The notes under the pieces: model-generated
Database searches by the model: none
What the model saw: the letters and a program-made list of their open reading frames with translations, nothing else
What the model was told of the DNA's origin: nothing
Shown: piece by piece, positions 34,272 to 43,621 of the stretch
Position numbering within the stretch: position 1 is the stretch's first letter
How the letters are laid out: each line of letters starts with the position of its first letter
NCBI RefSeq assembly: GCF_034008315.1
Contig: NZ_CP125377.1
Location: forward strand, 3,298,001 to 3,362,000
Direction of reading: 5' to 3'
Length of the DNA: 64,000 nt
Origin: Pseudomonas sp. P8_241
Lineage (GTDB): Bacteria > Pseudomonadota > Gammaproteobacteria > Pseudomonadales > Pseudomonadaceae
Translations under genes and position numbers: made by a program

Positions 34272-34721
34272 TCAGTCTTTAGAGAACAGCACTTGCACAT
34301 CCCCGCGCCCTAGCGCCTGAGCCAGGTCAGCGGTGTCATCCACTCGCCCAAGGCGCGTGTAGGAGTACGTCGAGTCGAACGTTGAATAGAAGACGACCAA
34401 GGTGTCCCCGCCATACAACATCAAGTCGCCGTTGCGGATCGTTCCCGGTTTGCTCGCATCGGCAGGCAGGTTTTCTGGAAGACTGGCGTGTTTTTCATTG
34501 CGGTTCAGATCGCTCATGTCGAGCGTTAGCGGTAGTCGCTTGGCAAATGCACCAGCGGCGGCGTTGTCGACCAAGGTAATGGCGAAGCGTTGTTCCCCGA
34601 TGGTCATCCACATGCGAAATTTCTCCGGTATCGACGACGCCGACGCGGCATCATTCACAGATACATAACTACCCAACACGAGCATTGCAGACAGCAAACC
34701 AAGCCAACGAAGTGTCCTCAT
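34272..34721 (-). CDS. Secreted cyclophilin-like protein
   Basis: A 149-residue protein with an N-terminal signal sequence (about 1-26). The mature part (IPEKFRMWMTIGEQRFAITLVDNAAAGAFAKRLPLTLDMSDLN, continued by GDLMLYGGDTLVVFYSTFDSTYSYTRLGRVDD) shows the pattern of the bacterial cyclophilin-like fold family. These have the fold of peptidyl-prolyl isomerases but often lack their active-site residues, and their role is poorly known. It lies 27 bases downstream of an MFS gene on the same strand and is probably cotranscribed with it. Confidence 0.75.
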   Translation of the reverse strand: MRTLRWLGLLSAMLVLGSYVSVNDAASASSIPEKFRMWMTIGEQRFAITLVDNAAAGAFAKRLPLTLDMSDLNRNEKHASLPENLPADASKPGTIRNGDLMLYGGDTLVVFYSTFDSTYSYTRLGRVDDTADLAQALGRGDVQVLFSKD

Positions 34722-34748
34722 GACCCGTCTCCCCTAAAGTTGCATAGC

Positions 34749-35963
34749 TCAAGCGGATTGAGGTGTTGTTGAACGGAATGTCAGCACCGTCACAAATGCG
34801 GCAAGCAGCAGCACGGCTGCGCTCACGACGAAAGTGCTCTGGTAGCCGCGACTATCGAACAGCAGTCCGCCAACGGTGGAGCCCAGGGCGATGGCCAGTT
34901 GAATCACCGCCACCATCAAGCCACCTCCGGCCTCGGCATTTTTTGGTAAGGCCTGTGCGATCCAGCTCCACCAGCCTACAGGGGCCGCAGTTGCCAGCAA
35001 CCCCCAAAATCCAAGCAGTGCGCCAACGACAACGACGGAGGTTCCAAAAGGGATCAGTGCCAAAGCAATCAACGCCATCAGCACCGGTATGACTATCAAT
35101 GTCCGGAATAGACCGCGTCTTATGAAAAGGCCGATGATCAAAGTCCCGATAAAGCCCGCTATACCGATCACCAGCAGGACTAGCGACAGCGTGGATACGT
35201 CGACGCGCGTCACCGTTTCGAGGAAAGGCCGCAGGTAGGTAAACAGGGCGAACTGCCCCATGAAGAAGGCGCCGCATCCGGCCATGCCGAGCGCAACGGA
35301 ACGGTTCCTGAGCAACTTCAAGACGTTGCCGGTTCCCGGTGTGCGCGGCTCTACCTTCATGGTTGGCAGGCTGATCCACAGCCAGATGAACGCAACCGCC
35401 GCTATTGGCACGAGGCAAAAGAAAGCGCCGCGCCAACCGATGATCGAGCCCAGATAGCTGCCCAGCGGGGCGGCGATTACGGTAGCCAATGCATTGCCAC
35501 CGTTGAAGATGGCCAAGGCCTTGGGCACCTGCGTGGCAGACACCAGCCGCATGGCCGTCGCAGCGGACATCGACCAAAAACCTCCGATGACCACACCGAT
35601 AAGCGCACGACCGACCATGTACGTCAGATAATTGGGCGCCAGCCCGACAATCGCGCCGGAGACAGCCATCAGCCCAGCAAGTGCCAGCAAGAGTGTCTTG
35701 CGGTTGAGGGTTCCGGCTATCCAAGAGATCGACAGGCTGGTCAGCACAGCGAATGCCCCGGAGATCGCAATGCCTTGACCTGCCATCCCTTCGGTAACAT
35801 GAAGATCAACGGCCATCGGCGTCAGCAGGCTGACAGGCATGAACTCCGAAGCGATCAGCGCGAATACACAAAGCGTCATTGCAAAGACGCCGCTCCAGCA
35901 AGCAGGAACATCGTTTGTTGAGGAAATAGTGCCCATCGGGGCCTCAGGTACATTCGTATTCAT
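34749..35963 (-). CDS. MFS efflux transporter (DHA1-like)
   Basis: A 404-residue inner-membrane major facilitator protein with 12 hydrophobic segments. The start of helix 1, FALIASEFMPVSLLTPMA, is typical of the AraJ/NepI/YdhP-like sugar, nucleoside or drug efflux branch. The intracellular loop motif after helix 2 is SWIAGTLNRKTLL, and a GRALIGVVIGGFWSM helix 4 motif C-like segment supports export. It is divergent from a LysR gene 100 bases away, the classic arrangement of a regulator and its transporter. The substrate cannot be told. Confidence 0.9.
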   Translation of the reverse strand: MNTNVPEAPMGTISSTNDVPACWSGVFAMTLCVFALIASEFMPVSLLTPMAVDLHVTEGMAGQGIAISGAFAVLTSLSISWIAGTLNRKTLLLALAGLMAVSGAIVGLAPNYLTYMVGRALIGVVIGGFWSMSAATAMRLVSATQVPKALAIFNGGNALATVIAAPLGSYLGSIIGWRGAFFCLVPIAAVAFIWLWISLPTMKVEPRTPGTGNVLKLLRNRSVALGMAGCGAFFMGQFALFTYLRPFLETVTRVDVSTLSLVLLVIGIAGFIGTLIIGLFIRRGLFRTLIVIPVLMALIALALIPFGTSVVVVGALLGFWGLLATAAPVGWWSWIAQALPKNAEAGGGLMVAVIQLAIALGSTVGGLLFDSRGYQSTFVVSAAVLLLAAFVTVLTFRSTTPQSA

Positions 35964-36063
35964 GCCGGCAATGGTGACGAATGAACACTCGGGCGACTAG
36001 CTAATGAATGCTTAACATGGTTATAAGTGCAGCTAATCAATAGACTAAATAGACGGTTGCACA

Positions 36064-36957
36064 ATGGCCAGAAGGAATCTCAACGATTTGCTGTCTTTCG
36101 TGACAGTAGCGCGAGAAGGCAGCTTTACGCGCGCAGCTGGAGTACTGGGCGTTACGCAGTCTGCAATAAGTCAGGCCATCACCGGTCTGGAAGCACGTCT
36201 GCAAATCAGATTATTGACGCGCACCACGCGTAGCGTTTCGCCGACAGTAGCGGGGGAGCGACTGCTGCAAGCGATCGGCCATCGCTTCGATGAAATCGAA
36301 GCGGAACTTGATGTCTTAACGGAAATGCGCGACAAGCCAGCCGGCACGGTACGCATTACCTGCGGTGATCACGTTCTGCGGACAACGTTGCTGCCCAAAC
36401 TCACTGCCTTGCTACACGAATACCCGGATATCAAGGTCGAATTCGACGTCAATTACGGATTCAGAGACATCGTAGCGGATCGTTTTGATGCGGGTGTGCG
36501 CCTGGGTGACACCATCGACAAAGACATGATCGCAGTCCGAATTGGGCCGCCGTTACGTATGGCCGCTGTTGCCTCCCCAACATACTTTGCCGCTCATGCC
36601 ATTCCCAAAAGTCCGCGTGACCTTATGAGCCATATCTGTATCAACCAGCGGATGCAGACATCGGGTGGACTCTATGTATGGGACTTTGAACGGCGCGGAA
36701 AACAATTGAACGTACGAGTAGATGGCCAGCTCATTTTCAACACGTCGACCCACATTGTGGATGCTGCACTGGCCGGGCTGGGCATTGCCTACCTTCCGGA
36801 AGAGGAGTTTGAACCTCATCTCCAGGAAGGCCAGCTGGTGCGGATGCTGGAAGATTGGTGCCCACCATTTTCTGGATACTATTTGTACTACCCTAACCGT
36901 CGGCAGCCCTCTCCGGCGTTTTCGCTAGTTGCCAACGCGCTGCGCGAAGCAATCTAG
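36064..36957 (+). CDS. LysR-family transcriptional regulator
   Basis: A 297-residue DNA-binding regulator. The N-terminal winged helix-turn-helix (DLLSFVTVAREGSFTRAA, then TQSAISQAITGLEARL) is followed by a two-lobed effector domain from about 90 (GTVRITCGDHVLRTTLLP). The sequence fits the CrgA/AaeR-like subgroup. It is divergent from the MFS gene, and the 100-base gap between them should hold the shared operator. It probably controls the efflux gene and itself; the inducer is unknown. Confidence 0.92.
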   Translation: MARRNLNDLLSFVTVAREGSFTRAAGVLGVTQSAISQAITGLEARLQIRLLTRTTRSVSPTVAGERLLQAIGHRFDEIEAELDVLTEMRDKPAGTVRITCGDHVLRTTLLPKLTALLHEYPDIKVEFDVNYGFRDIVADRFDAGVRLGDTIDKDMIAVRIGPPLRMAAVASPTYFAAHAIPKSPRDLMSHICINQRMQTSGGLYVWDFERRGKQLNVRVDGQLIFNTSTHIVDAALAGLGIAYLPEEEFEPHLQEGQLVRMLEDWCPPFSGYYLYYPNRRQPSPAFSLVANALREAI

Positions 36958-37196
36958 ATAACGCGATTTACTGATTCAGATTATCTTTGCCACAAGCAAA
37001 TTCGCGCCATCCCCTACGCTTCGTAGTAGATAGTAATCGGTAGAACATAGATCGCGATGTATGAAACGACTTGCATTTGAATCGCTAGACCCATATAGCT
37101 TGAACACAGCCTGTTATTCCATAAATCTAGTACAAAGCAATTTTATAGTGCGTTTTAATCTATTCGGATTTTCTGAATTGATTGGAGCACTTGTCT

Positions 37197-38018
37197 TTGA
37201 AAACTACGGCGCTTTTACCTTTTGGCTTTGCGTTACTGGCTACATTCTCGACGGCTTTCGCGGGCGCCACGCTGGATCGCGTAACCAGCAGCGGGGAGCT
37301 GAGCGGCGTACTGATGGAAAGCTATCCGCCATTCTCCTTTCTCAATGAACAGAACCAACTGGACGGTTTTGACGTAGATGTCGCCAAGGCTGTTGCGCAA
37401 CGGCTAGGGGTGAAGCTGAAGTTGCAGACACCGTCCTGGGATGTCATCGCAGCTGGACACTGGAACGGACGATATGACATCTGCGTCTGCTCGATGACCC
37501 CGAGCAAGGCACGGGCCGAAGTGTTCGACTTCCCGGTGGAGTATTACCAGTCACCGGCCGTGATCGTGGTGAATGCCAAAAACAAGGACATTGTCACGGG
37601 CAAGGATCTATCAGGTAAAAAAGTCGGTGTGATCAGTGCGTCGACCTACGAAGCCTATTTGAACAAGGATCTGGTGATTGAGGGCGCCGAGGACAAGCCG
37701 TTGAGCTATCCATTCGAAAGCGTACAAGTCGCGCCATACGACAACGAAACGGTGGCCTTCCAGGATCTGGCCTTGGGCACGGGCGTACGCCTGGATGCAA
37801 TGGTCACCAACCTCATCACTGCTCGCGAACGCATCGCCCAGGATCCTCGCTTTAAAATTGCTGGCGACACGCTGTATGCAGAGCCCAATGTTGTAGCGAT
37901 CGAAAAGGGCGATCCGCAATGGAACGCCAAAGTCACTGAGGTCGTCACCCAGCTCAAGGCCGACGGCACATTGAGCAAGATTTCACAGAAGTGGATCGGT
38001 GCCGATATCAGCCAATGA
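37197..38018 (+). CDS. Amino-acid-type ABC transporter substrate-binding protein
   Basis: Periplasmic receptor of about 273 residues. The best start is TTG at 37197, with GGAG nine bases upstream, giving MKTTALLPFGFALLATFSTAFA, a clean signal peptide; other in-frame TTGs lie at 37182 and 37191. The mature part has the family 3 solute-binding pattern (PPFSFLNEQNQLDGFDVDVAKAVAQRLG, then DICVCSMTPSKARAEVFDFPVEYY). It overlaps the permease gene by ATGA. No ATP-binding subunit is encoded nearby. The ligand is unknown; the downstream flavin monooxygenase suggests an organosulfur or amino compound (inference). Confidence 0.9.
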   Translation: MKTTALLPFGFALLATFSTAFAGATLDRVTSSGELSGVLMESYPPFSFLNEQNQLDGFDVDVAKAVAQRLGVKLKLQTPSWDVIAAGHWNGRYDICVCSMTPSKARAEVFDFPVEYYQSPAVIVVNAKNKDIVTGKDLSGKKVGVISASTYEAYLNKDLVIEGAEDKPLSYPFESVQVAPYDNETVAFQDLALGTGVRLDAMVTNLITARERIAQDPRFKIAGDTLYAEPNVVAIEKGDPQWNAKVTEVVTQLKADGTLSKISQKWIGADISQ

Positions 38019-38860
38019 CAGCCCTCAATCCATACCCGGCCAAGGCGACTATTGCCCCTGAAGCCGAGACGCCTCGTTTCAGCCAGCTACTTGGTTTTCG
38101 CACTCGTCTGTATTTGACCTGGGCGGTGCTCTTCGGCTTGTGCGTCATGTTTTTCATGAGCTTCGATCTGAAGTTCTCGATCATTGTGCAGAAGTTGCCC
38201 AACCTGGTCGGCCTGCATTTGGGGCCTGACGGTTTCTTGCAAGGCGCCGCGCTGACGTTGTTCCTTTGCTTCTGCTCGATCTGGTTGTCATTGCTCCTTG
38301 GCTTCGTAACGGCACTTGCGCGCCTATCTCGCAGCGCAATGGCTTTCGGCATTGCCAGTTTCTATGCGTCTTTTTTTCGCGGTACTCCGCTGCTGATTCA
38401 GATCCTGCTGATCTACCTGGGTCTGCCGCAGTTGGGTGTTGTTCCGGGCGCCATCAGCGCTGGGATCATTGCGCTTTCGCTCAATTATGGTGCCTACCTC
38501 AGCGAGATTTTTCGTGCCGGCATCATGGCTGTAGCACCTGGACAGCGCGAAGCGGCGATGGCTCTGGGGCTGGGGCCGGCGGCAACGTTTCTGCACATCG
38601 TGTTGCCGCAAGCCATGCGTACGATCATTCCCCCGACAACCAGTCAGTTCATTTCAATGCTCAAGGACTCATCGTTGATATCGGTGATGGGGGTCTGGGA
38701 AGTGATGTTCCTGGCGCAGTCGTACGGTCGCTCGTCCTACCGCTACATCGAAATGCTCACCACCGCAGCCGTGATCTATTGGCTCCTGTCCATTGGACTT
38801 GAGTTGATACAGAACCGTCTTGAACGCTACTACGGCAAAGGTTTCAAGCATCAGCGCTGA
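38015..38860 (+). CDS. Amino-acid-type ABC transporter permease
   Basis: A 281-residue inner-membrane permease of the His/Glu/Gln/opine group with about five hydrophobic segments. The conserved EAA loop reads EIFRAGIMAVAPGQREAAMALGLGPA, the contact site for an ATPase. The start ATG overlaps the receptor stop (ATGA), so the two are coupled. The missing ATPase must come from another transporter. The LLM monooxygenase gene follows after 34 bases. Confidence 0.9.
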   Translation: MTALNPYPAKATIAPEAETPRFSQLLGFRTRLYLTWAVLFGLCVMFFMSFDLKFSIIVQKLPNLVGLHLGPDGFLQGAALTLFLCFCSIWLSLLLGFVTALARLSRSAMAFGIASFYASFFRGTPLLIQILLIYLGLPQLGVVPGAISAGIIALSLNYGAYLSEIFRAGIMAVAPGQREAAMALGLGPAATFLHIVLPQAMRTIIPPTTSQFISMLKDSSLISVMGVWEVMFLAQSYGRSSYRYIEMLTTAAVIYWLLSIGLELIQNRLERYYGKGFKHQR

Positions 38861-38894
38861 CCCGCCCCGTTTAATGACTTTTACAGGTACTACG

Positions 38895-40268
38895 ATGTCC
38901 GATCCAAAACCTCTGTTGTTTGCGTTATATGAGCAAGCCAGTGTTGGCTGTGGCGGCGCGCCGAGCCTCTGGACGCACCCGGCTGATGAACGACTGACCA
39001 TCAACTCGCTGGGCTACTGGTCGAACCTGGCACGCATCGCCGACCAGGCTCATCTCGACATGCTGTTTTTTGGCGATGTGCTGGGTTTCTACGATGTGTT
39101 TGGCGGTAATGCCGACGCGGCCATGAAGTGGGCGGTGGAAGCGCCAGCCAACGATCCGTTGATGATCATCCCGGCATTGGCCGCCGTGACGGAAAACCTG
39201 GCATTCGGCGTCACTGTCACCACCAGTTACGAGCATCCTTTCACCCATGCCCGGCGCTTCAGCACGCTGGATCACCTGACCAATGGCCGAGTCGGGTGGA
39301 ACATCGTCACCTCCTACCTGACCAGCGCCGCTCGCAACTTCGGCCTGGAGCAGATGATCAAACACGATGATCGTTATGAACGCGCCGAGGAGTTTCTCGA
39401 TGTGGTCTACAAACTTTGGGAAGGCAGTTGGGCAAACGATGCTGTGGTTGCCGACAAGTCTCGCCAGGTCTATGCCAAGGGCGATCGCGTGCGACCGATC
39501 AATCATGTCGGCGAGCATTACCGGGTGGCCGGGCCGCATTTGACGTCGCCATCACCGCAACGCACACCGTTGCTGATCCAGGCCGGTTGGTCAGGCCGTG
39601 GTCGTGAGTTTGCGGCCAAGCACGCCGAACTGATTTTCATCGCCAAGGCCAACCCGCTGGAGATTCGCCAGGGATTGGAAGATATATGGACACAGGCCAG
39701 GGCACGGGGTCGTCACGCTGAGGATGTTAAATCACTGACAGTACTTCGAATCGTCACGGCTAAGACCGAGATCGAAGCCCAGCGTAAGTATGATGAACTG
39801 CAAAGCAACTATCACTTGCAGGCGCAACTGGTGAGTTATGCCGGCGATACCGGAATCGATATCAGCCGCTACGCGGACGGCGACGCGTTGTCGACTCACA
39901 CCGAAGGCATGACTTCCTACGTGATGCGCCCTGATGGCAGTGGCAAGCCCTTGACCGCCGGCGATGTCAAACAGCGCTTTGCCAACGTCACCCGAGGCAG
40001 TGATCTGATACTGGTGGGAACACCACAACAAGTGGCCGAACGAATCGAAGATCATGCACGGATCTCCGGCACCAGCGGCTACATGCTCAACCCGCTGATT
40101 AGCCCAGGTAGTCTTGAGGACTTCGTTGAGCTGGTCATTCCTGAGCTGCAAAAACGAGGCTTGTATCGTACCCAGCCACAGAGCGGTACTTTCCGTTCGC
40201 GGTTACGGAGCGATGGCGCTAACCATTTACCGGATTCTGCTTACGGCGCCTCATTCCGCTTTGATTAA
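38895..40268 (+). CDS. LLM-class FMN-dependent monooxygenase (NtaA/SnaA/DszA family)
   Basis: A 457-residue flavin monooxygenase of the bacterial luciferase superfamily; members use reduced FMN supplied by a separate reductase. The family stretches are seen: an N-terminal strand leading to the SLGYWSNLARIADQA helix, FFGDVLGFYDVFGG, the loop VTTSYEHPFTHARRFSTLDHLTNGRVGWNIVTS, and YERAEEFLDVVYKLW. The ATG at 38895 follows AGG. Such enzymes oxidise nitrilotriacetate, dibenzothiophene sulfone or dimethyl sulfide; the substrate here is not identifiable. Its pairing with an ABC receptor and permease suggests uptake and oxidation of one compound. The IS element lies 54 bases after its stop. Confidence 0.92.
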   Translation: MSDPKPLLFALYEQASVGCGGAPSLWTHPADERLTINSLGYWSNLARIADQAHLDMLFFGDVLGFYDVFGGNADAAMKWAVEAPANDPLMIIPALAAVTENLAFGVTVTTSYEHPFTHARRFSTLDHLTNGRVGWNIVTSYLTSAARNFGLEQMIKHDDRYERAEEFLDVVYKLWEGSWANDAVVADKSRQVYAKGDRVRPINHVGEHYRVAGPHLTSPSPQRTPLLIQAGWSGRGREFAAKHAELIFIAKANPLEIRQGLEDIWTQARARGRHAEDVKSLTVLRIVTAKTEIEAQRKYDELQSNYHLQAQLVSYAGDTGIDISRYADGDALSTHTEGMTSYVMRPDGSGKPLTAGDVKQRFANVTRGSDLILVGTPQQVAERIEDHARISGTSGYMLNPLISPGSLEDFVELVIPELQKRGLYRTQPQSGTFRSRLRSDGANHLPDSAYGASFRFD

Positions 40269-40340
40269 AGCTTTTAGGGTGGAGTTGCCTTTACGCACCA
40301 TGTGTCCATGCTCGGCGAGTGTTGAATCGCCCCGGATTCT

Positions 40341-41222
40341 CTAGACACCTTGCAAGCTCATTGCGTAACGCTTTTCAAACTCTACCGGCGACAGCTGATT
40401 GTTGAAACCATGACGACGTTTTGCGTTGTAGAACATCTCGATGTAATCGAACACATCACTACGAGCATCTTCCCGCGTGGTGTAAATTTTCCGCTTGATC
40501 CGTTCCCGTTTCAGAAGCTGGAAAAAGCTCTCGGCCACGGCATTATCATGACAGTTGCCTCGGCGACTCATGCTGGCAACCAAATTGTTCGCCTTCAAAA
40601 AGCTGCGCCAATCGGAGCTGCTGTACTGGCTACCTTGGTCGCTATGAACCATTACCTCTTGTTTCGGTTTACGCCTCCAAACCGCCATCAATAACGCATC
40701 AATAGCCAAATCACTGGTCATCTGAGACTTCATTGACCAGCCTACAACCTGACGAGAAAACAGATCCAGCACCACAGCCAAGTACAACCAGCCTTCATAT
40801 GTACGAATGTAGGTGATGTCGGTGACCCAAACCTTGTTGGGTTCCACGACATCGAACTGGCGCTTCAGCAAATTGGGTGAGGCGACCGCTGGCTTACCGC
40901 CGTACTTTCCAGGGCGACGTCGATACCCTGTCTGAGAGCGCAGACCTTCAAGACGCATCAGCCTCGCTACACGATGGCGACCACAGTCTTCACCGACCTC
41001 GCGCAGATCGTCATGGATTTTGCGATAGCCATAAACGCCGCCACTTTCCAGCCATGAATGCTTGATCAAACCCAGCAGTCGTTGGTCGTCTTTGGCGCGT
41101 GCAGATTGCGGCTCAGACAACCAGGCGTAATACCCACTGGGGTGGACTTTCAGCGTCAGGCAAAGCCGTCGTATGGAATAGTCATCTGCTCGCTGCTTGA
41201 TAAAGGCGTACTTCAACCGCAC
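40341..41222 (-). CDS. IS3-family transposase OrfB (DDE integrase core)
   Basis: A 293-residue catalytic part of the transposase. An N-terminal HTH_21-like segment (YSIRRLCLTLKVHPSGYYAWL, YGYRKIHDDLRE) precedes an rve-type core with the DDE triad in WVTDITY, VHSDQGSQY and NAVAESFF. It is normally made as an OrfAB fusion by -1 frameshifting from OrfA, whose stop overlaps its start region by 10 bases. No internal stop or frameshift is visible. Confidence 0.95.
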   Translation of the reverse strand: MRLKYAFIKQRADDYSIRRLCLTLKVHPSGYYAWLSEPQSARAKDDQRLLGLIKHSWLESGGVYGYRKIHDDLREVGEDCGRHRVARLMRLEGLRSQTGYRRRPGKYGGKPAVASPNLLKRQFDVVEPNKVWVTDITYIRTYEGWLYLAVVLDLFSRQVVGWSMKSQMTSDLAIDALLMAVWRRKPKQEVMVHSDQGSQYSSSDWRSFLKANNLVASMSRRGNCHDNAVAESFFQLLKRERIKRKIYTTREDARSDVFDYIEMFYNAKRRHGFNNQLSPVEFEKRYAMSLQGV

Positions 41223-41491
41223 TCCTTGGCAAAGTACGCGGCGGCCTTTTTTAAGATGTCTCGCTCTTCAGTAACCCGCTTGAGTTCTGCTCGCAGACGA
41301 CGCAGTTCAGCGTGCTGATCATCGTCCTGCTGCCGTTCTTCTTGAGGTTTGCTGTAGCGCTTTATCCAGGCGTAGAGGCTATGCGTCGACACGCCAAGAC
41401 GGGCCGCTACATCAGCGACAGGCAGCTTCTTTTCGGTCACTTGATTGACCGCTTGGATTTTGAATTCTTCGGGGTAACGCGGGTTGCTCAT
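41213..41491 (-). CDS. IS3-family transposase OrfA
   Basis: A 92-residue DNA-binding part with a helix-turn-helix (KIQAVNQVTEKKLPVADVAARLGVSTHSLYAWIKRY) and a leucine-rich C-terminal helix (LRRLRAELKRVTEERDILKKAA) for dimerisation. An A6G run within the ILKKA codons (plus strand 41246-41252) is a standard -1 slippery site for making OrfAB. Confidence 0.95.
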   Translation of the reverse strand: MSNPRYPEEFKIQAVNQVTEKKLPVADVAARLGVSTHSLYAWIKRYSKPQEERQQDDDQHAELRRLRAELKRVTEERDILKKAAAYFAKECG

Positions 41492-41698
41492 GGCACCTCC
41501 TAATTGGCCTCAGTTTAAGGCAAAGAGGTGTCTACGAAACCCGGGGCGATTCAGACACTGGATGCACTGCATCAAGCAGTCAGGTTGTATATACCCGCGG
41601 TGTAAGCAGAATGAGTGGCTGGACCTCGTCGGCCCATGAGTGTTTTTTTCATGGACCTTATTTGCAGTATGAATATCAGTTTCGAGGGAAGGGCGACC

Positions 41699-42658
41699 TC
41701 ACAGTGTGAACACCAGTCGCGATGTTCCCTCACGCTGCCACGCGCTTTCCACCTCTGCCAATGGCACCGCCTCGGCAGCAATCGAAAGGCCAGCGCTGTT
41801 GATTGCCCGCAGGACGCCACCTACCGCTTCAACCAGACCTGCATGGGACACGCTGCCCAGGCCGCTGCCCATCAGCTCCAGGCCGGAACTGCGCAGCAGT
41901 GAGCCGGGCAGATTGATGTTGTTGCCTGTCAGTGAGCCGATCTGTACGAATCTGATTCGCGGCTCGCCTGCTTGATGATCCTGGCCAACCGCTGCGTGCA
42001 GCAGACTTTCGGCCGATGGCCCCCACAGGTAGTCGAGCACCACATTGACCTTGTGTTTGTGGAAGGCATCGTGAAAGTTAGCCTTCAACTCCTCGGCCGG
42101 TGCGTCGAGAGGTATCACCAGGTCAGCTCCCAATGCTGTCAATCCCTGGACGCTGTGGGCATTACGCCCCGTGGCAATGACCTTTGCCGCACCCAGATGT
42201 TTTGCAATTTGTATTGCCAAACGTCCGGAAACCCCCGTCGCACCATTGATCAGGACATTTTCGCCAGGAACAAATCTTGCGCGATCCAGAAGGGCAGCCC
42301 ACGAGGACATGCCAGGATTACCGATGGCGGCGGCTGTCACGTCATCCACGCCATCGGGAATCTCCACGCAATTGTCCAGTGGCACGACACTCGTCTCGGC
42401 CATCGAGCCAAACAGTTTTCTCGGAAAAGCGAAATAGACACGTCGACCATCAGGTAGAAGCCCGACGCCATCCACTCCCGGAACCAGGGGCAAGGTTTTG
42501 CCGCTGCTGTAATGACGACCCGATGCCTGAGCCTTGACCAGTTGACTAAGCGCTGCAGCGCGGACCTGAACGAGGGTTTCGTCAGCCTCAGCCACTGGTG
42601 TGGAAAAGTTATCGTATCGCGGCGGCGCGTTGAAATCGTGGACTACGGCAGCTTTCAT
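41699..42658 (-). CDS. NAD(P)-dependent quinone-oxidoreductase-like MDR enzyme
   Basis: A 319-residue medium-chain dehydrogenase/reductase. The ATG at 42658, with AGGAG seven bases upstream, is preferred over a TTG one codon earlier. The GroES-like N-terminal half (PGVDGVGLLPDGRRVYF) is followed by a Rossmann domain with the nucleotide-binding GATGVSGRLAIQIAKHLGA. Structural and catalytic zinc ligands are missing, so it belongs with zinc-independent quinone or enone reductases. It is next to a TetR gene on the same strand, 80 bases downstream of it. The substrate is unknown. Confidence 0.88.
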   Translation of the reverse strand: MKAAVVHDFNAPPRYDNFSTPVAEADETLVQVRAAALSQLVKAQASGRHYSSGKTLPLVPGVDGVGLLPDGRRVYFAFPRKLFGSMAETSVVPLDNCVEIPDGVDDVTAAAIGNPGMSSWAALLDRARFVPGENVLINGATGVSGRLAIQIAKHLGAAKVIATGRNAHSVQGLTALGADLVIPLDAPAEELKANFHDAFHKHKVNVVLDYLWGPSAESLLHAAVGQDHQAGEPRIRFVQIGSLTGNNINLPGSLLRSSGLELMGSGLGSVSHAGLVEAVGGVLRAINSAGLSIAAEAVPLAEVESAWQREGTSRLVFTL

Positions 42659-42738
42659 CAAGAGGCTCCTGGAGTAATGGGTGCGGGTTATTCGGGCGCA
42701 TACGCGCCAGTGCAGTCAGTCGGTGATTTGAGTCATCG

Positions 42739-43455
42739 TCAAACCGTTTCAGATTCCATGTCGAGTGCCCATTCGGGCAGCGTGGCGGTCAGCTCTCCGC
42801 TCACCCAGGACTTCAGATACGAGACCGAAAACGCGACGCCTTCCTCGCACCTTTCGACGCTGCAGCCCAGGCTCGAAAGCGTCATGCGAACGCAGGCGTC
42901 CATGTATTTGTTGGGATGGTCCACGCCTTGCTGGATGGCTTGAATGCCGTGTGCAGAGGCGCCCATGAGGAAATCCGTCGCCGCATCCAGGCGGTCGAAC
43001 CTGAAGTCGCCTGTTGCCTTGCCGTTCTCAAGGTCTTTGGACATGTACTCCGCAACGAGTGTGTTGTGTTGCCAGGCATCGACACGTGTCACGAAACCTG
43101 CCCACTTGGGATCGAGCAGGGCGCGTACCAGGAAAAGCCTGGACGCCACCGCCGCACGCTGCCAGGGCTTGGTCAAAACGTCGTAGACCGGAAGGATGTC
43201 GCTTGTCATCTGATTGTTGAGCTCCTGCCCGATAGCCAGGAGCACTTGATCCAGCGAGTCGAAGTAGTTGTAGAACGTGCCACGCGAAACATTGGCTTCG
43301 CGGATTACATCATCAATGACCGGAGGCGACACGCCGGAGGTGGCGAACACGCGCATGGCTGCATCAAGCAATTTGCTGCGCATGGCCTGCCGTTTCTTCC
43401 TGGCGACTCTGGGACGGTGATCGGACTCGGGGGCGGCGGTTTCTGGTGTTTGCAC
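42739..43455 (-). CDS. TetR-family transcriptional regulator
   Basis: A 238-residue repressor with a GTG start and GAGG upstream. The N-terminal helix-turn-helix is clear (KLLDAAMRVFATSGV, VIDDVIREANVSRGTFYNYF); the C-terminal ligand domain is unassigned. It is divergent from the hydroxylase gene at 43873. The space between holds four AATGACAA sites, including a GACAAATTTGTC palindrome near its own promoter, so it probably represses both itself and the catabolic genes (inference). Confidence 0.92.
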   Translation of the reverse strand: MQTPETAAPESDHRPRVARKKRQAMRSKLLDAAMRVFATSGVSPPVIDDVIREANVSRGTFYNYFDSLDQVLLAIGQELNNQMTSDILPVYDVLTKPWQRAAVASRLFLVRALLDPKWAGFVTRVDAWQHNTLVAEYMSKDLENGKATGDFRFDRLDAATDFLMGASAHGIQAIQQGVDHPNKYMDACVRMTLSSLGCSVERCEEGVAFSVSYLKSWVSGELTATLPEWALDMESETV

Positions 43456-43539
43456 TGCTGGACCTCAAGGGAGTGACACGTCGTCAGAATGACAAATTAA
43501 CGCCTTTTTTTAAGAATGACAAATTTGTCTAAAAACGCC

Positions 43540-43568
43540 TTGCGCGACGAAAAATCCTGTCCTACATT
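43540..43568 (+). promoter_or_regulatory. Sigma-70-type promoter of hydroxylase genes
   Basis: TTGCGC (43540-43545) and TACATT (43563-43568) are separated by exactly 17 bases. The predicted start of transcription, near 43575, coincides with the TTGTC-N5-GACAA operator candidate, where a bound repressor would block polymerase. Confidence 0.55.
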
Positions 43569-43621
43569 GTACTCAATTGTCGTAATGACAATATCGTCAT
43601 AAAAATAACAGGAGACGAAAA

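Larger units (their letters stand above)
40323..41553. mobile_element. IS3-family insertion sequence, complete
   Basis: About 1.23 kb bounded by imperfect inverted repeats: left end TGAATCGCCCCGGATTCTC, right end (reverse strand) TGAATCGCCCCGGGTTTCG, both followed by TAGACACCT. It encodes OrfA and OrfB on the minus strand in overlapping frames, with an A6G slippery run, the usual IS3 design. Both genes look intact, so the element may be active. The flanks (GTGT on the left, GACA on the right) show no convincing direct target duplication. Confidence 0.92.
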
